Shown piece by piece: positions 1-9,599 of a stretch of 30,170 nucleotides of DNA. The DNA is from Haplosporangium gracile (taxonomy: Eukaryota; Mortierellomycota; Mortierellomycetes; Mortierellales; Mortierellaceae), in assembly GCA_015499985.1 (NCBI GenBank), contig JAAAUF010000415.1, forward strand, positions 1-30,170. Direction: 5' to 3'. Position 1 is the stretch's first letter. Each line of letters begins with the position of its first letter. The notes under the pieces were generated by a model that worked only from the letters and a program-made list of their open reading frames with translations, ran no database searches and was not told the origin of the DNA. The position numbers were made by a program, and so were the translations under genes.

Positions 1-123
1 GTAGAAGAAGAAGAGGGTGTGGGCGTGGATGAGGAGGAAGAGGTAGAGGAAGAGGGGGAAGTTCGCTCACATGCTCGTAGGTACTCACCCCTTCGCACTC
101 GATCGGGGAAAGCGCGAAATTGA
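1..123 (+). CDS. C-terminal end of an unknown protein, cut by window edge
   Basis: Frame 1 is open from the first base to a TGA at 121-123, giving 40 residues. The first 20 are strongly acidic (runs of E and D broken by G and V). The last part is basic and polar, ending RYSPLRTRSGKARN. No start codon is visible, so this can only be the last exon or tail of a gene lying to the left. An acidic stretch followed by a basic tail is common at fungal protein C termini, but the same codons could also be a purine-rich GAG/GAA microsatellite that happens to be open. No function can be given. Confidence 0.4.
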   Translation, partial: VEEEEGVGVDEEEEVEEEGEVRSHARRYSPLRTRSGKARN

Positions 124-1322
124 GGGGTAGAGGACAGCGATATTCAAATCAAAGTATGAGTGAAAATGTTTTAGCGTAAAGCAGAATTTAAAGCGTGTTT
201 AGCGATTAAAAAGCTTCTCAGTGCATTTTTTAAGAAGGGTACGACGATTTCAAATTGCCAAAGGGATACTTATTTTTTTGTAGCAGGTTATTAATGATGA
301 AATAACGACGGGCCAAAAGGCGTATTAGTTATATTCCTGTTACAAAGGGGGAGAGGAGTGCATAAAATCTAAGCGAGATCATGGTAGAGTTATTTTTTTC
401 CAAGAAAGATTCGAGGTTTAGTGGGAGGAGCGAAACTGATAAAAAGAGAAAGGTTTCGGGGGGTTCGAACAAAATAGTTAGAAGGGGTAGTTATGTATTT
501 TTTTTGTTTGGCGAAGCATTTAATTTTTTATTTTTGGGTGGCACGAGTCGATCGATCACTTATTAAATAGGTGAGTTACAATTTATGCGCTGTACCGTTG
601 TTTAGGTTGAGGAGAAGGGCGAAGGCAAAGGACGATCCCAGTGTCTGTTTTTTACCATTGTATATTTTAGTGTTGCAGCTGTTATTTTACTTTTTACTAC
701 TTCATCAAGTTGCTACTTTGCTACTTTTGGGTACCCCAATTACTTTTGTATTGCCATCTTTTAGTTGTTTCGCCAACCGTTGCAATGTCACTCTTTCATA
801 AATCGTTGTCTTGCCATTTTTTTTTTTACTTTGCAAACTATCGTGCTAGTTTGGGAAGAATTTAATAATAGATGACGACGTGTTTGATCCTGAGTTAAAG
901 CGCCTTTTTTCAAACAAGTGATCCGGGCTTTTTATTAAGTAAAAGACAATTCCTACTAAATGAAAGACGATTTCTACCATATGATTTAGATTTTCTACCA
1001 AGGTTCTTAGTACTAAGTGAGACGCGGCTGACTCAAGGCAAGAAGGTCAACGCTTGGTGAGAAGCTCGGGTGAGCGGCAAACGTGAAACGACGCGGATGC
1101 ATGACACTATTTTATTTACCATGTCCTCACCCTGCAAGGTATAAGGGCATGTAAATAGAAAGACTATAAAAAAAATTAAAAATAAAAAAAAAAAAATTGA
1201 CTAGCAAAAAAAAGTATGTTTTGGAGTCAGTGAGATCAAAGCGTGGAAGACGTTCTCAAAGATCTGCTACATCTTTATCTGTCTTCCCTCAACTGCTACT
1301 TTAAAAAAAAATAATACTTCCA
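124..1322. other. Intergenic, AT-rich, no gene seen
   Basis: Short open frames occur (381-566 and 571-801, plus) but they encode F/L-rich, low-complexity peptides with no family resemblance, so I do not call them. The stretch includes an A-rich tract at about 1167-1215 and a degenerate 21-base periodic repeat (929-1012, listed separately). The right end is the 3' flank of the minus-strand gene that stops at 1323. Confidence 0.6.
929..1012. repeat. Degenerate 21-base tandem repeat, 4 units (locus 1)
   Basis: Four consecutive 21-base units start at 929, 950, 971 and 992. The core begins TTTYTACC (TTTTTATT, TTCCTACT, TTTCTACC, TTTCTACC), and the second half usually contains AGA. The spacing is exactly 21 each time. 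Units similar in core and spacing occur at 22911-23043. Divergence between units is high, so this is an old array. It has no coding capacity that I can support. Confidence 0.55.
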
Positions 1323-4126
1323 TCAGAAATTGTTCAAAAGAAGAGAGCTAAGATAAAAATGGTTCAAAATCATATTCGGCACAACGTCCAACACCTTCTC
1401 GCTCAACATATCCTCCGACCCAATCACAGACCTCCTTCCACCTTCGTCCGACATCAAGTGGATCTGGCGCCTCTCTACCGTCGTGAGATGAATCTGCAGA
1501 TCCTCATCGAATTCCTTATGCCTTTTTGCGAGTACGGCTTCAACAGGCCATTCATACTCTATATCGTCAATGATAATGTCTCTGAGTTCCGTCAGGTTGA
1601 CGGATGTGAGAACGAGTGAGAGGGCGCGGGCGCCGAGGCCTTCAAGGTACAGGTAGCGTAGGGAAACGGCCTTGAGGAGATTTGGAAGATGTTGGATTTG
1701 GGAGATTCTGTCAAGGCGGAGGGATTGGAGCTGGAAAGGTGTTGGTGGCGTGGTTTTGGATATTGCGGCGATGAATAAGGGTTTGAGGTGAAGTTCTGTC
1801 ATCTGGACGAGGTAGAGGGATTTGATGGATTCAAAATTGACAAAACCGAGGAGCGCCTTGACATGAGGGCCCAAGCCGAGGTGGAAGAGTTGCATATTTG
1901 GGAGGAGGATTGAGAGGAGCTGCATGGATTCTGGGGAAATGGCTGTCTGCAAGTCCAGGTGAGAGAGTTTGGCGAAGAGAAGCGAGGCGTGGTGGTCCAG
2001 GGTCATGGGCGTGAGATCGAGGACAAAATCCTTGCGATGGTAATTTTCAAAGATGAGAGCTTCGATTGTAGTCGTCGACCGACAAATGTAATCCTGGAGG
2101 GCGTAGAGTCCCGAGAGGTTAGTAATGCTGACCAGTTCCTTGAGAGATTTGCCCGTATAGGGTTCACTCTTGACACGACCCCTGAGCTCTTCTTCGGGGG
2201 CAGACTTGTACATGTATAGGTGGAATGACTCGAGCTTTTTGAGGTTGCGGACGGCAGCATCGAGTTTGGGACACTGCTCGCTTCGGAACTTGATCCGGGT
2301 TCCGAGGCGAAGGTCTACGAGATTGGGGCACAGGTTCAATACCTCGGAGAGACGGTTACCGTCGGGAAGGGAGATTAGGCTCAAGAAGTGGAGACTTTGA
2401 AGGTGCACGAAGGGCTTCTGACTCGATGAGAATTTGGATGTGCGGAGCCCAAACTTGCAGAGGTTGTAGAACCGAAGGGCCTTCAGTTTTGGGTTCATAA
2501 AGAGACTCATTAGCGGATGATATCTCCCCTTGCCGAAAGAGAACCCCGTCAAACTGCCGACCATCCAGATATCGTTCAATTCAAGCTTCAGAACCCGGAT
2601 ATCCGACTGAGCAATCTTCTGCACAATCCCCGCAAAATCTGCCGACTCTGGTTTTCCGTGCAACTTGACGTCAAGCTCGCCGATGGTCGGAGAATGATGT
2701 GCATATCTGGCAAAGAAATCCTGTGCGTTGATGTTAGACGTGAGATCAATTCGGACCTTGTCGCGAAAGTGGTCAAGAATCGCGCCCTGATTGGCGACAA
2801 GTGCGAGGAGACTCCTAAAAAACGTCGTCTGGGTCTCGGGAGGGTAAATGCCCTCGTAATGGTCCCAGCAGATCCATTTGACATGCCCCGGCTTGGTCAC
2901 AATCTTATGAAGGCCAGCAAGGATCTTGTTGCGGTTCTTGATTTGGATATAGGTATCGAGGCGTCGGATCTCTGAGTTGTCGAGCGGTATAAAGAACTTG
3001 AATGTCTGACCTGGGAGTTCACCATCGCCCTTAGGCTGCTGCTGCTGAGGAGGAGCGATACTCGATGGTGGTAATGGTTGCGTCTCCAAATTAATCCTCT
3101 GCGCCAGAAAGACAGTCATCAAATCCACCGCAGCCATCGCATTATTTGACTCGAACTCAATCCCCGCCTGAGGCACCTGCCAGTTCGGTTCCAGAGCCAC
3201 CAGCGTCGGCTCAACATCAACACTCAACACCAAGCAGTGCCTCAACACCCGAAGCATCCCAAGCAGATACCGCCCATACTTGTCAAATAGCTCCTTGGGC
3301 CGCGTCAACCTGTACCCTTCGTGATAGTGCAGATGCACACGTCTCTTAAACGGGATTGGGAATCCAACTGGCGGTAACCCCAACTGCTGAAAAATCGATC
3401 CACCGGGCCTGACATGTCTTCCATCAGGCACACAGAAATCCTCTCCCCATTCACACAAGAAATAGAGCCTCAAATCGTCCATCTCATACACCTGCGGGTT
3501 CACTTCCTTGAACGAAGCTGGCAGAACAACAAAATGCCTTGGCCCCTGAAACTCGTGCAATTCAAAGTTCTGAGTTGCAAGGAAGGCGTTAACGCGAGTT
3601 TGCTCGGCAATGAGGTTGTGGAGGATATGTCGTTCGGTCCTGTAGAAGGGCTTTTGGGGTGGGTCGTCGTCGCTCTCGAGAATGGTGCGGAGCTTGGAGA
3701 CTGGGTGATTTGGGTCAACTCTAAAGAGGCTGATGGGGATATCTGGGATGTAATCGAGTCTCAACGGCGTGTGCCTATTTGGAAGGTTACGAAAAAATGA
3801 ACACACATACATACAAACAGAATTTAAAAAAAAAAATCTTCGGCAACAAGATTTGGTCCAACACCTCATGCCCACTCAAAAGAAATATTTGACCTGTGCG
3901 CATGAATGCAAAAAAAAGAGATTGATGAAAGCACGTACCACCCTCCTTGGTCATCCTGCAGTATAGGAACAATGACCGAGCCGACCTTGAACAAGTAAGG
4001 GCCCACTCCCAAGACAACGACAATGTCAGAGACCAAGTTGTAGTGGTTGCCGTGCTCGTCTGTGTGTGCAGGGATTCTAATGATCTCGGGGCCGAGTAAG
4101 TACTGTTGTTCCACCGTCAACGTCAT
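1323..4126 (-). CDS. Two-exon LRR-like protein of unknown function, 879 aa
   Basis: The coding sequence is complement(join(1323..3774, 3939..4126)): 188 + 2452 bases, 880 codons with the stop. The start is the ATG at 4126-4124 (MTLTVEQQYLLGPEIIRIPA). The upstream extension of that frame is Ser/Phe/Leu-rich low complexity and looks like leader. Exon 1 ends GGG TG and exon 2 begins G CAC ACG, so the splice makes GGWHTPLRLDYIP and restores frame exactly. Residues 1 to about 95 form a compact N-terminal domain resembling, from memory, a lineage-specific N-terminal module common in Mortierella proteins. A Q/P-rich linker (APPQQQQPKGDGE) lies near residues 300-310. The rest has irregular leucine-rich repeats such as HLQSLHFLSLISLPDG and CPNLVDLRLGTRI. 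I see no F-box, signal peptide or membrane segment. The role is unknown; a protein-interaction scaffold is a reasonable guess. Confidence 0.82.
3775..3938 (-). other. Spliceosomal intron, 164 bases
   Basis: On the minus strand the intron begins GTACGT (from 3938) and ends CCAAATAG (to 3775). A branch-point-like CGTAAC lies about a dozen bases before the acceptor, and long T runs occur inside. The intron carries in-frame-incompatible low-complexity sequence. Removing it joins two frames into a single 879-residue protein with a shared Trp codon across the junction, which strongly supports it. Confidence 0.8.
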
Positions 4127-5002
4127 AGTTAGGGGGAGAGGGAGAGGTAGAGGTATGGAGGAGTAACAAAGAGGGATACGTTTGCGAAGTAAAGAAAAGT
4201 GGCGGAGTGGTGAGTGAAAATAGTGAGGGAGAAGAGGACGTTGTTCTGAGGATGAAAAAGTAGAGTGCGTGAAGAAAAAAAAAAAGGAAAAAGGAAAAGA
4301 GCCGAAATAAATGCAAGAGGAGCAACTGAAGAAAAAAAAAGACAATAACGATGTTTGTATGTATGGTTCTGAACAATGCGCCGAAAACGTCGTTTCTCTT
4401 TTTTTTTTTTTTTTTTTTTTGATTCCATGGGTGCGTTAATGACGGTCCATCCGCCAGACAGGGCACAGACACCAGGCGGAGAACCTTAATTTACTCATCG
4501 ACTTATTTATCTGCCTTTCGGCCTGCTCTCTTCATCCGATTAGGGAGCCACTGCCCTCGTTTTTCCTTCCCTCCTGCCCTTCCGACTTGTATAGCAAATT
4601 CCGAGATGCGTCGACCCTGGCTAAACGGCACGCGAGAACGCGGGTACATACTCTCATCTTGTTCAACAATGAAAAAGTGTTGGAAAAAGAAACAGACACA
4701 ACAAGCGAATTGCGCACCTCGCTATTGGCGTGTTTTGTTTGTTTTATTGTGTGTTTGCCTATGTGAGGAAGAATTAGCACCCCTGGTATGCACTAGGGTT
4801 GACTCTTCTTGTTTACGTCTGCGTAGGACCGAGAACCAAAAAATAAATGCAAAGGGATGACAAGAACAAAAATGGAATAATTGAAATGCTACACTCTTAT
4901 TTAGAAAAGAAAGTATGCTCAAAGTGAAATCTAAAGGAGAAAATGGAAAAGAAAAAGCGGGTTGATGTTTTATTAGAGGTTGTAACTGAAATACGATTTA
5001 GA
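4127..5002. other. Intergenic: leader of the 879-aa gene plus unassigned sequence
   Basis: About 4127-4440 is the upstream region of the minus-strand 879-aa gene. Read on the minus strand it is pyrimidine-rich (CTT/CTC runs), like the leaders of other genes here. A perfect 22-base T run lies at 4399-4420. The rest (4440-5002) contains only short frames with no family resemblance, and ends at the 3' side of a minus-strand F-box pseudogene. I see no RNA gene. Confidence 0.5.
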
Positions 5003-6977
5003 TTAAGCGAAGACGTTGTGAGAGGGATAGTTTGGGGAAAGGCGTTTCAGGATACGGCCCGGATGCTCTGCAACTTCACCACCAAGGACCAGTCTTTCGA
5101 GGGAAGGCATTGGATCAAAGTCCAACGAGTCCAGGTCCTTGACCATCAATTCCACATCCAACAGCAGCCCCAGGTTCCGAAGTTGGTCCAAGATTGCCAG
5201 GTCCGAGGGTGAAAGTGGCTGCGCCTCCTTCAAGTCTTCCACTACTTTGCTTTGTTGCTGTTCCGGAGGCCAAGAAGTCTCTAGATGGTGTTCCTGATGT
5301 CGCCATTTCTTCCACGTCTCCATCCTATCCTGTCGTAACTTGGTGCGTTTGGCACTGCGTCCTGAGGGTATGAGCCAGTTCAGGTCATGCTTCTCGGCCG
5401 GTTCATGATAGTCAGAGAACCGACCCACGACCAACGTCCTCAAAAATCTCAACCGGGAGAGCAGACAGAGACCACCTTCAAGCCTTCTGGAGAGCTGCGG
5501 ATAGTAATTCGAAAAGTTCCATGCGGATAAGCCAGTCACGGGAACCCTGGCATGGCAGTATGTTGGCAACACAATCCTGAGATCTTCAAGGTTGGGGAAC
5601 ACCCTGAGATGTAACCAAACAAGACCCGACTCTGAGGAGCCTCCTGTAAGCGGGCAGGTCCATGAGAATGCACTTCTAGATAAAGAACTTGGAGACCGCG
5701 GCATTTCCATATCCAAGGCCGGGCTGGTCGATAGGAGTGAATGGCACGGTATTCATTCTTCCCGAGGTCGTTGTATCCCGCGCGATGAAAGATATCCATG
5801 TCATCCAGCAATGCGATCGTTTTGACTGTTTTGAGGTGGATAAGCCGGTCGGAGGTGCAGAGATGTTGAAACAGGTCGTGGGGCGACGTTAATAGCCTAC
5901 TCCGAGCACAAGAGTGACCACTCCGGTGTGGGACAGGACGCCAGTAGAGGTCAAGCGTCGTTATCACATTCGTAAAGTCCGCCTCCATTTATTGAAGTTT
6001 CAGCAGTGTAACATCCAGCGACCAAAGAGACCACTGTGAGAGACGAGGACAGACCGCGTGCAGTAGGCTCAGCTCCGCCGACGTCATTGTCCGTGCATGG
6101 ACAGAAAAGTGAACCGAGTCGAGAGGCAGCGCAAGGGTGCCAATGTGTTGGAAAAGGCGAGTCCAGTGATGGCCATGAAAAGTGTCGCTGAGTCCCATAA
6201 GTTTGATCTCCGAAAGTCGTGGGGTGAATGAGAGGAGACCTATCAGCTCATGTTGTTGAAACTCGACGTTCTTGAGGATCAATGACCGAAGATGCAAAGG
6301 CTTCTGCTTGTTCTCTTGGCGAGGGGTCCACGAGAGAATCATGGGAGAGTATACTTGAGCCTCCATATGCAGCTCCTCCAGAACCGGATATCGGCTCAAA
6401 ATGTTGTCCAGACCGAAAATACCCACATGATGACGAGTGACTACCAGCCGCAGCGTGGTCAAAGTAAGAGAGAAATGAAGCGCGTTCCAGTCTGTGGAGT
6501 AGCAATCCTCCATGTATATGTTGAGTATCCGGAGTGGAATAAAGTCGTAAATTATCTGTTGCACCCTGTTGTTCTTCAACCTTGCCCTTTTGTCCAACTC
6601 CCTGTGGTACTTGCTGGGAAGATCCTTGAAGAGATGGTGGATTTCGTCCCGCATGTATTGCGATATGGCACGAGAGATGTAACAATCAAAGCGTCCTGCT
6701 CCGACTAGCCTGGAGGTGATATCGTCCTTTTTCTTGTCACGCCAGGAGCTCCAGTATGACATCCAAGACACTTCTCGCAAAAGTAGATTCGTTTGGTTTA
6801 TCTTCAACCATCTCCTGCATACAAGAGCCACTATGCGGCGGATGGTAACGTTTCCAGGAATGAAAATACCTGCTTGAGGATCTCTGGAATGTCCAAGGAT
6901 GATGGTCTCTGTGTCGTGGGGTTGGTGATGGACTGTTCCTGTGTCCTTTGATTACGCCGTCGGAAGATGGCAGACAT
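5003..6977 (-). pseudogene. Family M F-box/LRR pseudogene 1 (full length, broken)
   Basis: This is a near full-length relative of the intact 677-aa gene at 24004-26037. It starts at the ATG at 6977-6975 (MSAIFRRRNQRTQEQ), followed by the F-box core LDIPEILKQVFSF, then IRRIVALVCRRW in another frame. It ends near PMPSLERLVLGG at 5003. I see three lesions. A one-base loss within 6844-6857 falls in the F-box between SFL and TIRR. An in-frame TAA sits at 5989-5991, after TLLKLQ, in the segment matching LDLTPQLLQSVV of the intact copy. A one-base loss at about 5602-5607 joins VLFGYIS to RVFPNLEDLRIV. Between lesions the frames stay open for up to 280 codons, so inactivation is fairly recent. An intron explanation is unlikely: the intact homologue has none and alignment lengths match without gaps. 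Confidence 0.8.
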
Positions 6978-7639
6978 GGTCGTTTGTTGTGAGATGAGAC
7001 GCGAAAGAAAGCGAAGTATCCTTTTCGTTTGTTAATTTGGAGTCTGATGAGTGCCACTGTTCTCAAACAGATAAGGCACACAACAAGAAGCGACCTGCAT
7101 CCAAAGCGCCCTTTAAGGCGGCGTTGACTGTTTCCATGATCCATACAGTGCGTTCTACAGGCACAGTCGATGTTGTTGTCTTAGAAGTTGTGTTCAATGT
7201 ATCAACGCACAAGAATAACCAACCCTGAGGCCACTGAGATGAAAAATTAAAGGTTTGCGTACCCCTGGTTCCAGGCTGTTTGGTGGTGCCTGAGAAGCGA
7301 TGGCGCCTTGGAACAGACCGATCAATAATGGCTACCAAAAACGTGTGGTAGAATTGTAGAATTGCAACGTGTTTCTTCTTCCTCTTCCTCGGTAAATATA
7401 GAAATCACGCTCATCAACAGCAAATCCTCCTCCCCTCTCTCACAGACGCTCGGTCTTCCTTTTTTTTCATCTCCCGCATGGACATCAATTGAGTTTACAA
7501 CAACCTCTCTGATTCGAATATCATTCCAACCCTTCGTTATATGAACAGCCAGCTGTGGCACGCACAGGAACAAGAAGCAAAGAAGCAATAACCCCTGGCG
7601 GTGCGAACACGGGACGTGAAGCATGCAATAATAATTTCG
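6978..7639. other. Intergenic upstream of pseudogene 1, no gene seen
   Basis: This is the 5' flank of the broken minus-strand F-box copy. Open frames on both strands are short, mostly shadow frames, and show no family signature. A tRNA-like B-box resemblance near 7590-7615 was checked and not supported (see rejected items). Confidence 0.45.
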
Positions 7640-8166
7640 TTAATTTGACACTTCTTTTAAGTATTTCACTCCTCCATCGCCCTCTCTTCAGTCGCATTCA
7701 TTCCTCCCTGACCTAAATCACTCGTGGCGACCATTCAGGTCCGAGGGAAGGAGTGATTCTCTCTCCTCCCTGGGTATTCATCATTCACCTCCCTTCTACA
7801 GCTGATCACTTCCACCGCATTGTAAGTTCTCGCGTTCCATGCAGCGGCACACACTCCTCATTGTTTTGTGCATGTGGCGCGTGGCTGGCTGACCCATTTC
7901 TCTCTCCTTCCCCTTCTACTCCTTTTCTTCCGCCTCAATGTACCCTGACAGGGAACTGGAGATCTATTCGTCTCAATTTCACCATCCATCCTACTACCAC
8001 CTACCCATTCCATGCGATCCAGTGCAACAACAAGCAACAAGAACGTCGATTCACAAAAATGAAGGTGTATTCGCACAATGAATCCAACAAACAAAAAGCC
8101 GTTTCTCTGGCCCTACTATACTTATCCGTCCTATCCTTTCCTGATTTCATCCTCCACGCTTGCTGA
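7640..8166 (+). promoter_or_regulatory. Possible orphan leader of a lost plus-strand gene
   Basis: The stretch runs from pyrimidine-rich sequence (about 7650-7930, rich in CTCC, CTTC and TTCC) into CA/AAC-rich sequence (about 8020-8058), ending at an ATG at 8060. This is the layout seen just before the starts of the family P genes at 12592, 15951, 18254 and 26962. The ATG opens a frame of only 35 codons (MKVYSHNESNKQKAVSLALL..., TGA at 8165), which does not resemble an F-box. It may be a leader left behind after loss of the coding part, or simply a compositional coincidence. Confidence 0.25.
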
Positions 8167-8422
8167 GGCGTGTGCATCGTCAGCATATTCCGACGATTTG
8201 GTCACGTAAGTGAACTGGTCATTTTTTTTTCTATCAATGCACAAGGGCCAGGCAGATCCAAATGGTTTAATTAGTTATTTCATCCCTTGCCCCGCCCTTG
8301 TCATACCATGGGTTAACAATGTGTGGTGTGAACGTTTTACTAACACCGAGGTCATTCCTTCAATGCTCTTTTTTTTCATAGCGTTCACTGACGACAAATT
8401 TTACCGCCCTCCTTTTTCTCTT

Positions 8423-8450
8423 TGAGCACCCATCCGCGGGCTGGTGCTCA
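8423..8450. repeat. Perfect 8-bp inverted repeat (hairpin) followed by T run
   Basis: TGAGCACC at 8423-8430 is exactly complementary to GGTGCTCA at 8443-8450. The 12-base loop contains the palindrome CCGCGG. A T7 run follows at once (8452-8458). The form resembles a terminator hairpin, but in a fungal nucleus it could equally be a transposon end or a recombination relic. Confidence 0.5.
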
Positions 8451-8451
8451 C

Positions 8452-8488
8452 TTTTTTTGTCCATGACTCTCGTCTGCGAGACAAAAAA
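8452..8488. repeat. Second inverted repeat directly next to the first
   Basis: TTTTTTTGTC is mirrored by GACAAAAAAA within 8452-8488. Between them CTCG and CGAG flank TCTG, so part of the interior can also fold. Together with 8423-8450 this makes two adjacent hairpin-capable units in about 65 bases. Confidence 0.4.
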
Positions 8489-9112
8489 AATAATACGCGG
8501 CTACAACGTAACTACTGTAAGTTAAATTTATTTTATGCATATCATGCTCGCTTTTCTCAAACACATTGACCAGTTCCTTCACGATCACTGTTCAAATAAC
8601 ACTAACCCTTGAACTTTTTTTGACTCCATCTCATTTGCAGTAGTAGCCGGCTACCTTATTACCAGTCGTAAGAATATCCTTACTTTACTCTCTATTATCC
8701 TAGTCCCGAGGTGGCCCCTTTTCTACGGTGAATCAAGGACCGATGGGCGGCGTATGTTTCCACTTCCTTTCGAATGGCCCTTGTGCGAGATGTAATATCC
8801 ATACATGGATGAAGAGTGTCAAAGTTTTACTCTGAATGACATTAACCGTTTGTAATAGGATTGTAGATTGCCTCCTGCTTTCTACTGCCTTATTCCTTAC
8901 TTACCTTGTTAATATCTTGCGTGTCTGTCTTACACATTACACCTGCTTATTATTACCTCGCATCATTCCTCATATCATAGACATATAAATAACTCATCCT
9001 TTCTGTACAATAAACCTCATTCCTTCTTGCCCTTTCCTCTTGTTCCTATACTCTCTTGTCTCTTTCCCTCGCCATTACCCTTGCCTCTTGTCTCTTGCTC
9101 TGCTCCTATTAC
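8459..9112 (+). mobile_element. Possible LTR retrotransposon remnant (5' LTR-like)
   Basis: Several LTR-style signals lie in order. A TGT start is possible at 8459 (TGTCCATGACTC) or at 8908 (TGTTAATATC). A TATA-like ATATAAATAA follows near 8983, then an AATAAA at about 9010, and a TATTACA end at about 9112. A few bases on comes CTTGGTGGAGCGAAC, which could be a primer-binding site, then an ATG (9155) opening a 23-codon gag-like stub. No second LTR, target-site duplication or pol domain is visible. This is a tentative call. Confidence 0.22.
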
Positions 9113-9599
9113 ACACATCTTGGTGGAGCGAACTTAAGCTCCATTCTCTTACAAAATGGCGGAGAACCTGGACACCAGAGCACGCACTTCTATTGGACCA
9201 ACCGAACGTCACCCTTTTTTTTTCTAGTCGAAAACCTGGGCATCCTTGTTTTTAGGTAGCGGAGCCGAGGGATGGTATGCCCCATTGTTATCGCTTTTCT
9301 TGAAATTCGTTACTCAAAAAAATGAAGGCAAAAAAAATGTCAGGCAAAAAAAATGTCAAGCAAAAAAAAAAAAAGGTAGCTCGCATACTTGCATGTTATG
9401 CTGCGTCCGTGGTCCATTGTGCTTGTAAGATTGAAAAAAAAAATGTTAGAAGGAAAAAAAAGCTGTAGAAAATAAACACTGAGTGGTCGCAAATTCGATA
9501 TTTTCTTCACTGTCCACTCATCTTTTTCATCCGCCAGTCGCTGTTCAATACTGACATTCCTCTTTATTTTTTTTTCTCTCAAACAAGAAGCCAACTTCT
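9113..9599. other. Intergenic, A-rich, no gene seen
   Basis: The stretch contains the short A-rich direct repeats at 9316-9374 and further A8-A11 runs. It ends at the 3' end of the family M pseudogene 2. No coding frame with family resemblance is present. Confidence 0.4.
9316..9374. repeat. Short A-rich tandem repeat, 16-base unit
   Basis: An A8 run followed by TGTCARGC recurs (AAAAAAAATGTCAGGC, AAAAAAAATGTCAAGC), preceded by a diverged unit ending TGAAGGC and followed by a longer A run. It is a simple slippage-type repeat with no function inferred. Confidence 0.6.

Noticed and set aside
2517..3800. Plus-strand frames of 128-152 codons opposite the 879-aa gene
   Set aside because: They are antisense shadows of a well-supported coding exon, with no protein-like family motifs.
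4077..4472. Minus-strand frames of 99-131 codons upstream of the 879-aa gene
   Set aside because: They are Phe/Leu/Ser-rich translations of the pyrimidine-rich leader and long T/A runs. Only the frame starting at 4126 joins the downstream exon correctly.
5003..6977. Pseudogene 1 as an intact gene with introns
   Set aside because: The intact homologue is intronless. The lesions are one-base shifts and an in-frame TAA without length differences, and no suitable donor/acceptor pairs restore the frame.
7575..7620. Possible tRNA (GTTCGCAC-like B box on the minus strand)
   Set aside because: There is no matching A box at a suitable distance, no acceptor stem complementarity and no clover-leaf arrangement.
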